Source of the DNA: DASUAS01 sp963756895
Lineage (GTDB): Bacteria > Actinomycetota > Acidimicrobiia > IMCC26256 > DASPTH01
Assembly: GCA_963756895.1 (NCBI GenBank)
Contig: CAVWPI010000006.1
Location: forward strand, 213,135-277,134
Direction: 5' to 3'
Length of the DNA stretch: 64,000 nt
Shown: piece by piece, positions 45,100-54,649 of the stretch
Position numbering within the stretch: position 1 is the stretch's first letter
How the letters are laid out: each line of letters begins with the position of its first letter
Notes under the pieces: model-generated
The model's input: the letters and a program-made list of their open reading frames with translations, nothing else
What the model was told of the DNA's origin: nothing
Databases searched by the model: none
Translations under genes and position numbers: made by a program

Positions 45100-48072
45100 G
45101 GGAGTTCTGGAACCTCACCTTCTCCGGCCTGGTCACCGGCGCGATCTACGGGATCATGGCGTCGGGCCTCGTGCTGACGTACACGACGTCGGGCATCTTC
45201 AACTTCGCCCACGGCGCGGTCGCGTTCGCGACCGCGTACCTCTACTACCAGTTGAACACCGGCCTCGGCGTGCCGATCGTGCCCGCGCTCGATCATCGCG
45301 GTGTTCGTCTTCGCGCCCGTTGCTCGGGCTGCTGCTCGACCGCATCCTGCTGCGCCGGCTCGCGACGGCGCCGGTGTACGCCGCGCATCGTCGGCACCAT
45401 CGGTCTGCTGGTCGCGCTCCCCGCGTTGATCCAGTGGCTCGTCATCGCGGTCGGCAACGACGTGCTCGGCCTCGGCTTCGAGGGCAACGAAGCGATCAAC
45501 GAGGGGCTGCACGTCCCCGGCGTCGGTACCAGACGCCGCACGACACCTACAAGATCGGCGGCGTCGTCCTCAACTCCGACCAGATCGCGGTGTTCGTCGT
45601 CGCCGCGCTCGCGGCGATCGTGCTGTGGTTCGTCATCCGCCGCACCCGCGTCGGGCTCGAGATGCGCGCCGTCGTCGACCGCGAGTCGCTGGCGCAGATC
45701 CGCGGCGTGAACGCGGCGCGCACGTCGGCCGTCGCGTGGATCCTGACGATGATCCTCGCCGGTCTCGGCGGCGTGCTGATCGCGCCGCTGTTCCAGCTGC
45801 AGGACTTCGTGTTCACGCTCGTCGTGCTCGGTTCGCTCGCCGCCGTCGTGCTCGGCGGGCTGCGCTCGATCCCCATCGCGTTCGCCGGCGGCCTGCTCCT
45901 CGGCGTCATCCAGAACCTGGTCGCGGGCTACAGCGACGACATCCTGCCCAAGTTCCTGAGCGACCTCGGCGGGCTCCGGTCGTCGGTGCCGTACCTGCTC
46001 GTCATCGTGCTGCTGCTGTTCATCGGCCGCGACCGCTCGCGCCGCGCGGGATCGGTGGCCGACGACGTCCCGCCGCCCGACCACCGCGACGGGCTGTCGA
46101 AGCTGCGCCGCCGGCTCCCGTGGGCGATCTGGACCTTCATCCTCGTCGCGTTCTCGTTCGGATGGTTCGGCTGGGACTGGCTGCGCGCCGACGCCTACGA
46201 CCAGACCGTGATCGCGCAGAGCCTGGTGATGGCGATCATCTTCCTGTCGTTCGTCGTCGTCACCGGGCATGAGCGGTCAGGTGAGCCTCATGCAGGCGAG
46301 CTTCGTGACCGCGGGCGGCTTCGCGGCCGGCTGGGCGCTCACCCACGACTTCGGCGTCGACATCCCGGGCTCGTCTCGCACGGGCAGCTCAACTTCTTCT
46401 GGGCGGTGGTGATCGCGGCGCTGGCCGCGGCCGCGCTCGGCGCGCTGCTCGCGTTGCCGCTGACGCGGTTGGGCGGCGTGAACTTCGCGCTCGGCACGCT
46501 GGCGTGGGCGTTCTTCCTCGCGCTCGTGCCGTTCACGATCGACGACATCCGCAACGGTCAGAGCGGCTGGTCGATCCGCTCACCGTCGCTCGACATCCCC
46601 GGCCTCAACTGGGTCAACGACCTCCTCGTGCACAAGCTCGAGTGGACCGGCGACGTCGCGCACCTCCCGAAGATGGACTTCACGATGCTGCAGGAGCAGA
46701 TCCTGCTGTTCCTCGTCGTGTTCGGCCTGCTGACGCTCGTCATCCACGCGGTGATGCGCTCGGCCTCGGGCCGCGCCACGCTCGCGGTGCGCAGCTCGGA
46801 GGTCGCGGCGGAGGCGTCGGGCATCAAGGTCAACCGGTCGAAGGTGATGATGTTCGCCTTGTCGGCGGGGATCGCCGGCATCGGTGGCGCGCTGCTCGGC
46901 ATGTACTCGTTCGCGTTCACCGACACGACCGCGCCGGTGCTGCCCGGGCTGATCTGGCTCGCGCTCGCGGTGACGTTCGGCATCCGCCGTCCGGGCGGCG
47001 CGCTCCTCGCCGGGTTCGCGTTCGCCGGCGGCACCGCGATCTTCCACTGGATCTCGTCGTGGTCGTTCCTCAGCGGCGGCGACGTGCAACGCGCTGATCA
47101 CGTCGATCTACTTCATCCCGATCCTCTCGGGTCTCGGCGCGATCCAGCTCGCGCAGGAGCCCGACGGCATCCTCGTCGCTCGCCGGCCAGCAGAAGCTGC
47201 GCAAGAAGCGGGAGAAGGCGCGGCTCGCGCGCATCGCCGCGGCCGAGGCGGCGGCGCACGGTGGCGTGGTCCCGGAGCACGAGATCGTGCGCGCGACTCG
47301 ACTCGCGCGCCGCCGAGCGTCGCCGCACCGACGCACGGCGCAGACCGCTCCCAGCTGTCGGACGACGACGTCGCCGACGGCCGCGTTCGCGGTGCGCGGC
47401 ATCGTCGCCGGCTACGGCGACGCCGAGGTGCTGCACGGCGTCGACCTCCGCGTCGAACGCGGCAAGGTCACCGCGCTGCTCGGCGCCAACGGCGCCGGCA
47501 AGTCGACGCTGTGCTCGGTGGCCGCCGGGCATCGTCGAGCCCTCGATGGGCGCCGTCTTCCTCGAAGGGCACGGAGATCACCACGACCGAGCCGTTCCGC
47601 CGCGCCCGCGCCGGTGTGCTGCTCGTTCCCGAGGCGCGCGGCATCTTCCCCGGCCTCACCGTGGAGGAGAACCTCACCGTGCTCCTGCGCGACGACGCAG
47701 CTCCGGAAGGACGCCTACGAGCGCTTCCCGATCCTGTCGGAGCGCCGCAAGCAGGTGGCCGGGCTGCTCTCGGGCGGCGAGCAGCAGATGCTCAGCCTCG
47801 CGCCCGCGCTCGCCGACCCGCCCGTGGTGCTCATCGCCGACGAGCCCACGCTCGGTCTCGCGCCGCTCGCCGCCGAGGCGGTGATGGACGCCATCCTCGA
47901 GCTGCGCGACCGCGGGTGCGCGGTGCTGCTCGTCGAGGAGCACGCGCAGAACGCGCTCCGTGCCGCCGACACGCTCGCGTTCATGGAGCTCGGCAACATC
48001 GTGTGGACGGGTGCACGCGACGACGCCGACATGCGCCTCCTCACCAGCGCGTACCTCGGCGGGAGCGCCTGA
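45096..48072 (+). CDS. Fused LivH-LivM permease with C-terminal LivF-type ATPase (about ten indels)
   Basis: About 990 codons from ATG 45096. LivH part: MREFWNLTFSGLVTGAIYGI, FNFAHGAVAFATAYLYYQLN, ending LLVIVLLLFIGRDRSRRAG. A hydrophilic linker leads to the LivM part (LPWAIWTFILVAFSFGWFGW to ISSWSFLSGGDV). A charged linker (KLRKKREKARLARIAAAEAA) leads to a LivF ATPase: Walker A LLGANGAGKSTLCSVAAG, LLVPEARGIFPGLTVEENLT, signature LLSGGEQQMLSLAPALADPP, Walker B VVLIADEPTLGLAP. No stop codon exists in any forward frame from 47097 to 47400, so indels alone cannot hide a gene boundary between permease and ATPase. Breaks: about 45298, 45330, 45388, 45529, 46267, 46370, 47083, 47175, 47527, 47571 and 47699. 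Confidence 0.78.
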
Positions 48073-48100
48073 GATCCAGAGGCCCGAGGTCCGGCCGAGG

Positions 48101-49589
48101 TCACGCGTGACGCGGTATGCGAACAGGGTGCCGGGCCGGCCGACGGTGCCGGTCGGCACGAGCAGCAGGTCCCCCACCGCGGCCGGCCACCCGGCGATGC
48201 CGTTGCCCACGTCGATGGTGGTGACGATCGTCCCGGTGGCGCGGTCGAGCGCGATCAGCTGGCCCTGGTAGGTGCCGTGAGGACGAGGTCGTTCACGACG
48301 GTCGCGCCGCCCATCGGATCGCCCGGGACCTTCGTGGCCCACCGGTGCTTCCCGGTGGCCGCGTCGATGGCGACGACCTCGCCGTCCTGCGTGCCGATCG
48401 AACCACCGAAGTACCCGGTCTTGTCGGGCTCGAGCGTCGCCGGAGCGTTGAGCGTCGCGACGTAGACCACGCCGTCGGCGGTGGCCGGCGGCGTGAGCAC
48501 GCCGCCGTACGTCCCGGGCATCACCTCGGTCGGTCCGGTCAGCGACGTGAGGTCGTGGTTCTCGTGCACTCCCACCGCCGTCTTCCAGAGCAGCTTGCCG
48601 GTCGCGGGATCCATGCCCAGCACCTGTCCGCCCTTGCCCGCGCCGACCACGACGCGCCGCGCATCGCCACCGGTGCCGGTCGTCGCGATCAACGCGTGCA
48701 CGAAGTCCTGGTCGAAGATGTCGTGCGCCACCGCCTGGCGGTACCAGCGCAGCTTCCCCGTCTTCAGGCTCGAGCGCGACGGTCGAGTCGGTGTAGAGGT
48801 TGCGCCCCGGCCGACTCGCTCCGTTCGGGAACTCGGGCGTGCCCGGGAACGGTGCCGGGTTGGCAACACCCCAGTACACGAGGCCGGCCTTGCGGTCGAC
48901 CGCGGGCGGGTACCACGCGCCGCCACCCGAGTTCACCTCGGCGTTCCCCCAGAGGTCGTCCGACGCGACGGTGTCGAACGACCAGTCGATGTCGCCGGTC
49001 TTCGCGTCGAGCGCGTACAACACGCCGCGGTCGCCGCCCTGGTACTGCTTGCCCGCACTCACCGGCACGGTCGCGATCAGGACCCGCCCGTCGACGAACT
49101 GTGGCTGCGCGTCCACGCCTTCGGTCGGCGTGTCGGTGAGGTCCTGCTTCCACCGCAGCTGCCCGTTGTCCTGTTCGAGAGCGACCGCACCCTTCGGCGT
49201 GGTCGCGAACACCGCACCGTCACCGATGCTCACGCCTTGCGGCCCGATCGTGAAACCGACCGAGGCCGACTGCCACTGCACGGTGCCGGTCGCGCGATCG
49301 ATCGCAGTGACGACGCAGAGGCTGTCCTCCATGTAGATGGTGTCGCCGACGACGACCACCGCGGTCGTGAGCGATCCGGGTGTCGTCACCTCCCACGCCT
49401 CGTGAGACCCGCGACGTTGCTGCGTCTCGATGGTCGAACCCACCGCGGCACGCGAGTTCGCGTAGTCACCACCGGGGTGCGGCCACTCCGACGTCGCGCC
49501 CGACTCGGTGGGCTCGCCTGCCGCGCTCGCGCCGCTGCCGCCGACGGCCAGCGACCGCGCCGCAGCGCAGCACCGATCGCGGCGCGCAT
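48101..49589 (-). CDS. PQQ-type beta-propeller quinoprotein (several frameshifts)
   Basis: Exported eight-bladed-propeller protein of the PQQ-dependent alcohol dehydrogenase group. The ATG at 49589 opens MRAAIGAAL and a repaired signal sequence ending SLAVGGSGASAAG. The mature part has propeller repeats: AIDRATGTVQWQSASVGFTI, ALDAKTGDIDWSFDTVASDD, LKTGKLRWYRQAVAHDIFDQ, GMDPATGKLLWKTAVGVHEN, AIDAATGKHRWATKVPGDPM, ALDRATGTIVTTIDVGNGIA, each with the A-x-D-x-x-T/K-G-x-x-x-W tryptophan docking motif. It ends FAYRVTR near 48101 once a base is corrected. Whether PQQ or only a structural propeller is involved is unclear; no pqq genes are present. Confidence 0.8.
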
Positions 49590-49663
49590 CCATGTCCTGC
49601 CGATCCCGCGCACGATTCCCCGGTCGCCCCGCCGGCCCCGTCGGAGCATTCTGGCCGCGCGTC

Positions 49664-51004
49664 CTACTTCCTCGCGGCAGTCGTCGTCGTCACGAGGTAC
49701 TGCGGATCGACCGACTCCTCGATCAGCTCGCCGGTCCAGTAGCTCGTGTCGGAGTCCTTCGGCTTCAGCACCACGAACTTGCCGTTCTTCACCTGGAGCG
49801 CCCAGGTGCAGATGCGCCGGCCGTTCGACTCGTCGCCCACCACGATCTTGCCGTAGGTCTCGAGGCTCTGGCTCGAGTTGGTGCAGCCGAGTCCGCCGCC
49901 GGCGTTGTACGTACCCGACCGAGCGAAGCGCGTCGGCAGTAGGTCGTCGGGTCGAGATCCTTGCCCTGCTTCTCCAGGCCGAGGATCGCAAGGTCGCAGT
50001 CGATGTAGCCGGTGTAGATCCCGAAGTCGGGCACGCCGGTGAAGCCGGCGTACTTCTCCAGGTCGGCTTGGAAGCGCTTCGTGGCCTTGGTCTTCAACTC
50101 GACCGGCGCCCAACCGGTGGTGAACACGATGTCGGGACCAAGCGTCTTCGACACCGGCTGGTCGAGCAGCTCGTGGCCGTAGCCGGTCGCCATCAGCTGC
50201 GCCTTCATCTTCACGCCGTTCTGGATCAGGCCCTGCGCGAGCGCGAGGTTGGTGCTGAGGTCCATCGCGTACCAGGCGCCGTCGGCGCCGGCGTTCTTCA
50301 TGCCGAGCACGAGCGGGCCGACGTCGCTGGTGCCGAAGTCGACCGACGTGTTCGTGTAGACGGGATCGAGCCCGAGCGCCGGCACCGCGTACTGCTGGAG
50401 GCTCTTCACCGCCGCGCTCGACGACGGCGACACGCCGTAGCCGATGCGCCGCGATCTTCGACGCGCCCAACGACTTCATGATCTTCGGCGTGAGCGTGGT
50501 CTGGATCCCCGAGATCGGCGGCGAATTGCCGAACGCCGAGATCACCTTCTCGTTGCCGGGCGCGCCGTAGTAGTTGCCGTCGAAGCCGCCGCCGATGAGC
50601 GGGCACGTCGTGGTCGAGCAACCAGCGGTAGGAGAGGAACGCGAACGCGGAGTCGTTGATGACCATGTACACGTGCTCGTTCTGCACCAGGCTCTGCGCC
50701 TGGGTGAGGTTGGCCGCCGACGACGCGTCGTCGACGTACTCGACCTCGAGCTTGCGGCCGTTCACGCCGCCGGCCGCGTTCTCGCGGCCGATGCGCGCCT
50801 TGCACCCGATGTCGGAGCTGCCCGACGTCGACGCCGCGACGCCGGTCTTCGAAGAGATGAAGCCGATCTTGATCGCCGTGTCGGTGACGCCCTGGTCGGG
50901 ACCTGCGGTCGCGGCGCCGGCTGACGCCCGACGAGCGCGAGCGCGCCCGAGGAGCGAGTCCGACTGACCACGACCGCCAATCCACGAGTCCGGAACGAGG
51001 ACAT
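49664..51004 (-). CDS. ABC transporter substrate-binding protein (about five frameshifts)
   Basis: Liv-type exported receptor. The ATG at 51004 follows GGGGGGT: MSSFRTRGLAVVV, a damaged signal peptide. Recognisable pieces are KIGFISSKTG in a shifted frame, VNGRKLEVEYVDDASSAANL, EHVYMVINDSAFAFLSYRWL, VISAFGNSPPISGIQTTLTP, SSAAVKSLQQYAVPALGLDP, YTNTSVDFGTSDVGPLVLGM and the C-terminal NGKFVVLKPKDSDTSYWTGE, ending TTTTAARK at 49664. About 440 residues. It is the third receptor of this type in the window. The gene upstream is the phosphotransferase and no permease is adjacent. Confidence 0.8.
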
Positions 51005-51203
51005 CGGCACCCCCCGACGCTCTGTCCTGTCACTACGAGATCGGGGAACCCTTGCACATCCCGACGAGGGCGTGCTGAGCGGATCGCACCGAGCAGTCCG
51101 ATCAGCGAGTGCCGGGGATGGCGCCGGTGGGCCAGCTCTCGTCGTGCGCCGCGCGCCGTCGCGCGCTCGGGCCGGAGGCTGCGCAGTGCGGGATGGCGGA
51201 GCA

Positions 51204-52524
51204 TCAGCGACGTGGGCGACGCCATGGTGAGGTGCCGCGCTGCACGCGGGCGTCGAGCAGCCGGACCAGCGCCTCTTCGTCGTCGGGACCGGCCGGTGCG
51301 GATGAACGCCACGAGCTCGGCGTCGGCGTCGGTCGGGATCCGGGCGGTGGCCGAGGAGGTCGGTCAGCGCGGCGAGGTCGTCGGCGTCGAACTGCGCGCC
51401 GATCTCGTCGACCCGCTTGAGGTGGCTGGCGATGCGACCGAGCCCGGACGAGCTCGTAGTCGTCACGGTGTCGGCCGGCAGCGCGCGCATGCCGTCGACG
51501 AGGTACCGGCAGCGCGGGCGCGTGGCGGGTCGGGCTGCGCCTCGGGGAACGTCACCGGGTCGAGGGTGTAGCCGCGGATCTCGGCGATCGACTCGAACGC
51601 CCAGCGCGCGCCGTTGACGTACCACGCGAGGTACGAGATCCAGTCGGTGCCGGGCACCGGATCGGCGAGCGGCGGACCGACCGAGACGACCGACAACGCG
51701 TTGTAGAGCACGGTCTGGTACTCGACGACGTCGTGGTCGACGACCACGCCGGTGACTGCCTCGTAGCGATCGGCGAGCGCGGGGAGATCGCCGAGGTTCT
51801 TGAGCGTGTCGCGGATGCGGAGCGCGGCGAGGTCCATCATCGGATCGCCCGACGTGCGCGTGCTCGAAGTCGAGCAGTCCGGTGATGCGACCCTCGTCGA
51901 ACATGAACTGGAACGAGTCGTAGGTGATGAAGCGCGCGTCGGGGAGACGGTCCTGCGGTACGTGGTCGCGCAGCCAGCGCCGCAGGAACACCTCGACCGG
52001 GTCGGCGGGATGCCCTTCGGTGCCGGCGTCGTGCAGCTCCTCCATCCGCCGGAGGAACGCGAGCTCGGTCGTCGCCGAGTCGGTCGGGCACCGCGAACCC
52101 GGCGGCGGCCGCGGCATCGAGCGGGATCGCGTAGATGCGCGCCAGCACGTCGAGGTACTCCTCGAGCACCCGGTCGTGCTCGCTCTGGTCGGCCGCGCCG
52201 GCGAGGTCGACCAGGCCGGACAGGCGGTCCATCACCAACGCGTAGGGGTCGTCGCAGAGGCCGTAGGCGTGCGGCACCGGAAGGCCGTGCGCCTCCAACA
52301 AGTCGTGCACCGCGACCTCGTCGGCGATGCGGTTCGGCATCGCGATGCGCGGTTCGCGGTCACCGCGCGCGTGCAGCGGCAGCACGCGACCGTCGACCTC
52401 GACGTCGAGGTCCCACGCCGGTCGCCAGCGGGCGATGCGGCTCGACCCGCGTCACCGTCCCGCCCACGGTGTGCTCGACCCAGGCGGCGAGCCGTGCGCC
52501 CTGCTCGTCGGCGGTTGCGTCCAT
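51204..52524 (-). CDS. Aminoglycoside phosphotransferase-like (APH/FadE36-type) protein (about five frameshifts)
   Basis: Protein-kinase-like fold phosphotransferase of the group often found in actinobacterial lipid clusters. The ATG at 52524 opens MDATADEQGARLAAWVEHTV. Then, in shifting frames: NRIADEVAVHDLLEAHGLPV, DDPYALVMDRLSGLVDLAGA, EVFLRRWLRDHVPQDRLPDA, FMFDEGRITGLLDFEHAHVG (the GLLDFEHAHVGD Mg-binding segment), DLAALRIRDTLKNLGDLPAL and SYLAWYVNGARWAFESIAEI. The repaired end, RVQRGTSPWRRPRR, stops at 51204. About 435 residues. The phosphate acceptor is unknown. It is divergent from the SDR at 52563 with only 38 bp between starts. Confidence 0.75.
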
Positions 52525-52535
52525 GGCTCTGCGAG

Positions 52536-52549
52536 AATATCTAGATGTT
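52536..52549. promoter_or_regulatory. AT-rich palindrome between divergent starts
   Basis: AATATCTAGATGTT: ATCTAGAT is a perfect palindrome, and AA/TT at the ends also pair, with one mismatched pair between. It fills the 38-bp gap between the phosphotransferase (minus) and the SDR (plus) and must overlap both promoters. The ATCTAGAT core recurs at 24632-24639. Confidence 0.45.
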
Positions 52550-52562
52550 TACACTGCGCGTC

Positions 52563-53314
52563 ATGACGACGAACATCGTGTGGATCACCGGGGCGACGTC
52601 GGGCATCGGTGAGGCGTTGGCGCGCACGTGCCCGTGGCCCGACACCGAGATCATCAGCGTGTCGCGTCGACGAGCATCCCGACCACGAGACCGTGCTGTT
52701 CGATCTCACCGACATGGACTCGTGGGATGCGGTCGGCGAGCACGTCACCCAGCGGCTGGCGACCTTCCGCGGCGAGCGCGCGGTGTTCATCCACAACGCC
52801 CTCTACTTCTGGGGTGGTCGCGGCGTTCATGGGCGAGGGCGACCCGGCGCACAACCAGGACGAGATCATCGCCAACACCGTCGCCCCGCTCGTGCTCGGC
52901 GACATGTTCATCCGCGCCGCGCAGCCGGCGGTCGATGCCGGCGTCGACTGCGGACTGGTGCAGATCTCGTCGGCGTCGGCGCGCATCGCCTACCCCGGGC
53001 TCGCGATCTACGGCGCGTCGAAGGCCGCGATGGAGCAATGGGTGCGCGCGGTCAGAGCCGAGCGTGAGGACCGCGGCAAGGGTCCGTGGGTGAGTGCGAT
53101 CCGTCCCGGCTTCGTCGACACCCCGGCGGCGCGGCGCGACGCCGCGCTGCCGGAGGACACCTACCCGGGCGTCGCCGGCATCGCCGAGGCCGTCCGCACC
53201 GGCAACTTCCTCACCGCCGAGGAGTCGGCGGAGAACATCTGGAGCTCGATCCCCGACGACTGCATCGCCAAGCCGGTGCTGCTGTTCGGCGAGGCGGTCG
53301 GCGTCACCACCTGA
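52563..53314 (+). CDS. SDR family oxidoreductase (two frameshifts)
   Basis: About 250 residues. The ATG at 52563 gives MTTNIVWITGATSGIGEALA with TGATSGIG. An in-frame ATG at 52545 sits inside the palindrome and is less likely. After +1 shifts near 52665 and 52822 the frames show DLTDMDSWDAVGEHVTQRLA, HNALYFWG (equivalent of NNAG), LVQISSASARIAYPGLAIYG with YGASK, and VSAIRPGFVDTPAARRDAAL. It ends FGEAVGVTT. It resembles YueD/benzil-reductase-like SDRs more than FabG. The substrate is unknown. Confidence 0.8.
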
Positions 53315-53404
53315 GGTCGGGGGCGACGCGCCGACGGTCAGTGGCTCGGCGGCTGATCGGAACTCGCGGGTTTGGTCCGACGCGATCGCGGTTACCAGAC
53401 ACGC

Positions 53405-53548
53405 ATGGAATGGATCGCACTGGTCGTCATCGTGCTGCTCGCCGCGGTGGGCATCGCGCTCTGGCTCCGATCCCAGCGGCGCGGCGGCGTGATTGCCGCA
53501 CCACCACCTGATCGCGGATCGCCGCCGCCGACGCGGGACGAACCATGA
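53405..53548 (+). CDS. 47-residue single-pass membrane protein
   Basis: MEWIALVVIVLLAAVGIALW is one hydrophobic transmembrane segment, followed by a short basic and proline-rich cytoplasmic tail (LRSQRRGGVIAAPPPDRGS). The stop at 53546-53548 overlaps the ATG of the PRC-barrel gene (ATGA), the same coupling used throughout this window, which supports it as a real gene despite its size. It could anchor the PRC-barrel proteins at the membrane (inference). Confidence 0.65.
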   Translation: MEWIALVVIVLLAAVGIALWLRSQRRGGVIAAPPPDRGSPPPTRDEP

Positions 53549-54144
53549 GCACCACGACGGAACGGGTCATCCGGGCCACCGAGCTCGTCGGTCGGCCCGT
53601 CGTCACCCTCGGCGGCGACGATCTCGCAGAGATCCGTGACGTGGTCTACGACGCCGACCGGGGCACGCTCCTCGGCTTCACGCTGAACAAGCGCGGCTGG
53701 TTCCGCGGGCGCCTGCAGGAACGGCTGACCGTCGCCTCCGTGCACGCCATCGGCCGGGACGCCGTGATGGTGTCGTCCGACGCCGACCTCGTCGCCCCCG
53801 ACGACGCACCCGCTCAGGTCGCCGACCCGTCGGCACAACGCAACGTGCTCGGCGCCGCCGTGCTCACCGACGACGGGACCCGGCTCGGTGAGGTCACCGA
53901 CGTCATCGTCGCGCTCGGTCCCGGTGCGCTCGCCGTGGGGTACGAGGTCACGGGCGACGCCGACGACGCGAAGCACACGCGCTACCTGCCGCTCCCCGAG
54001 CAGATGGCGGTTTCGGGCGACGCCCTGATCGTCCCGCACGAGGTCGACGCGTTCATCCGCGACGACCTTGCGGGCTTCGGCGCCGCGGTCGACGACTTCC
54101 GCGCCCAGTTGGAGCACGAGCATCGCCAAAGGGGCACGACGTGA
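53545..54144 (+). CDS. PRC-barrel domain protein (two repeats)
   Basis: A 199-residue protein with two PRC-barrel-like modules: RATELVGRPVVTLGGDDLAE IRDVVYDADRGTLLGFTL in the first half and NVLGAAVLTDDGTRLGEVTD VIVALGPGALAVGYEV in the second. A charged C-terminal helix follows (LEHEHRQRGTT). PRC-barrels occur in ribosome-maturation protein RimM and in photosynthetic reaction-centre subunit H, and as stand-alone stress proteins. The gene is coupled at both ends by ATGA/GTGA. No indel. Confidence 0.83.
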   Translation: MSTTTERVIRATELVGRPVVTLGGDDLAEIRDVVYDADRGTLLGFTLNKRGWFRGRLQERLTVASVHAIGRDAVMVSSDADLVAPDDAPAQVADPSAQRNVLGAAVLTDDGTRLGEVTDVIVALGPGALAVGYEVTGDADDAKHTRYLPLPEQMAVSGDALIVPHEVDAFIRDDLAGFGAAVDDFRAQLEHEHRQRGTT

Positions 54145-54602
54145 CCAGTCTCCGCGCGGCACTCGGGCATCCGGTGGTCGCAACCGCGAACGCCGAGCAG
54201 CTGGGCCAGACGAGCGGCATCGCGGTCGACCCGGCCCGCGGGCGGATCGTCGCGCTCCACGTCGGCGGCTCGAAGGGATCGGCGCGGTTCGTGCCGTGGG
54301 AGCGGATCACGTCGTTCGGGGCCGACGCGGTGATGGTGCAGGGCCCCGACTCGGTGCGCGAGACGAGCGGCCCGTTCGAACAGCGCGTCGCCGACGGTGA
54401 CGGCGACCTCCTCGGCAAGCGGACCCTGACCGACGGTGGCGACGAGGTCGGCGCGGTCGACGACGTCGAGTTCGATCCCGCCGACGGCCGCATCGAATCA
54501 CTCCAGGTGGCCGGTGAAGCGGTCACCGCCGACCGCCTGCTCGGCATCGGGAGCTACGCCGTCGTGGTGCGCGCGCCGGACGGGACCCACCCCGTCCCCT
54601 GA
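54141..54602 (+). CDS. PRC-barrel domain protein
   Basis: A 153-residue protein from GTG 54141, overlapping the previous stop (GTGA). It again has two PRC-barrel-like modules: LGQTSGIAVDPARGRIVALH with FVPWERITSFGADAVMV, and RTLTDGGDEVGAVDDVEFDP with IESLQVAGEAVTADRLLGIG. The WERI and ALH elements are the usual second-strand features. It forms a three-gene unit with the small membrane protein and 53545-54144. The function is unknown. Confidence 0.83.
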   Translation: MTSLRAALGHPVVATANAEQLGQTSGIAVDPARGRIVALHVGGSKGSARFVPWERITSFGADAVMVQGPDSVRETSGPFEQRVADGDGDLLGKRTLTDGGDEVGAVDDVEFDPADGRIESLQVAGEAVTADRLLGIGSYAVVVRAPDGTHPVP

Positions 54603-54649
54603 GCCGACGCCCTATCGTCCTCCTCGACGGCGACGGGTTGGAGGACGAC

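Noticed and set aside
1990..47700. Inserted bases seem to sit exactly between codons
   Set aside because: Third-position degeneracy lets most insertions be placed at a codon boundary after the fact, so the pattern carries no information.
51005..51228. A minus-strand ATG at 51228 opening MASPTSLMLRHPALRSLRPE
   Set aside because: It reads through the phosphotransferase 3' end into the gap as Arg-rich sequence, has no ribosome-binding site that stands out, and no family signal.
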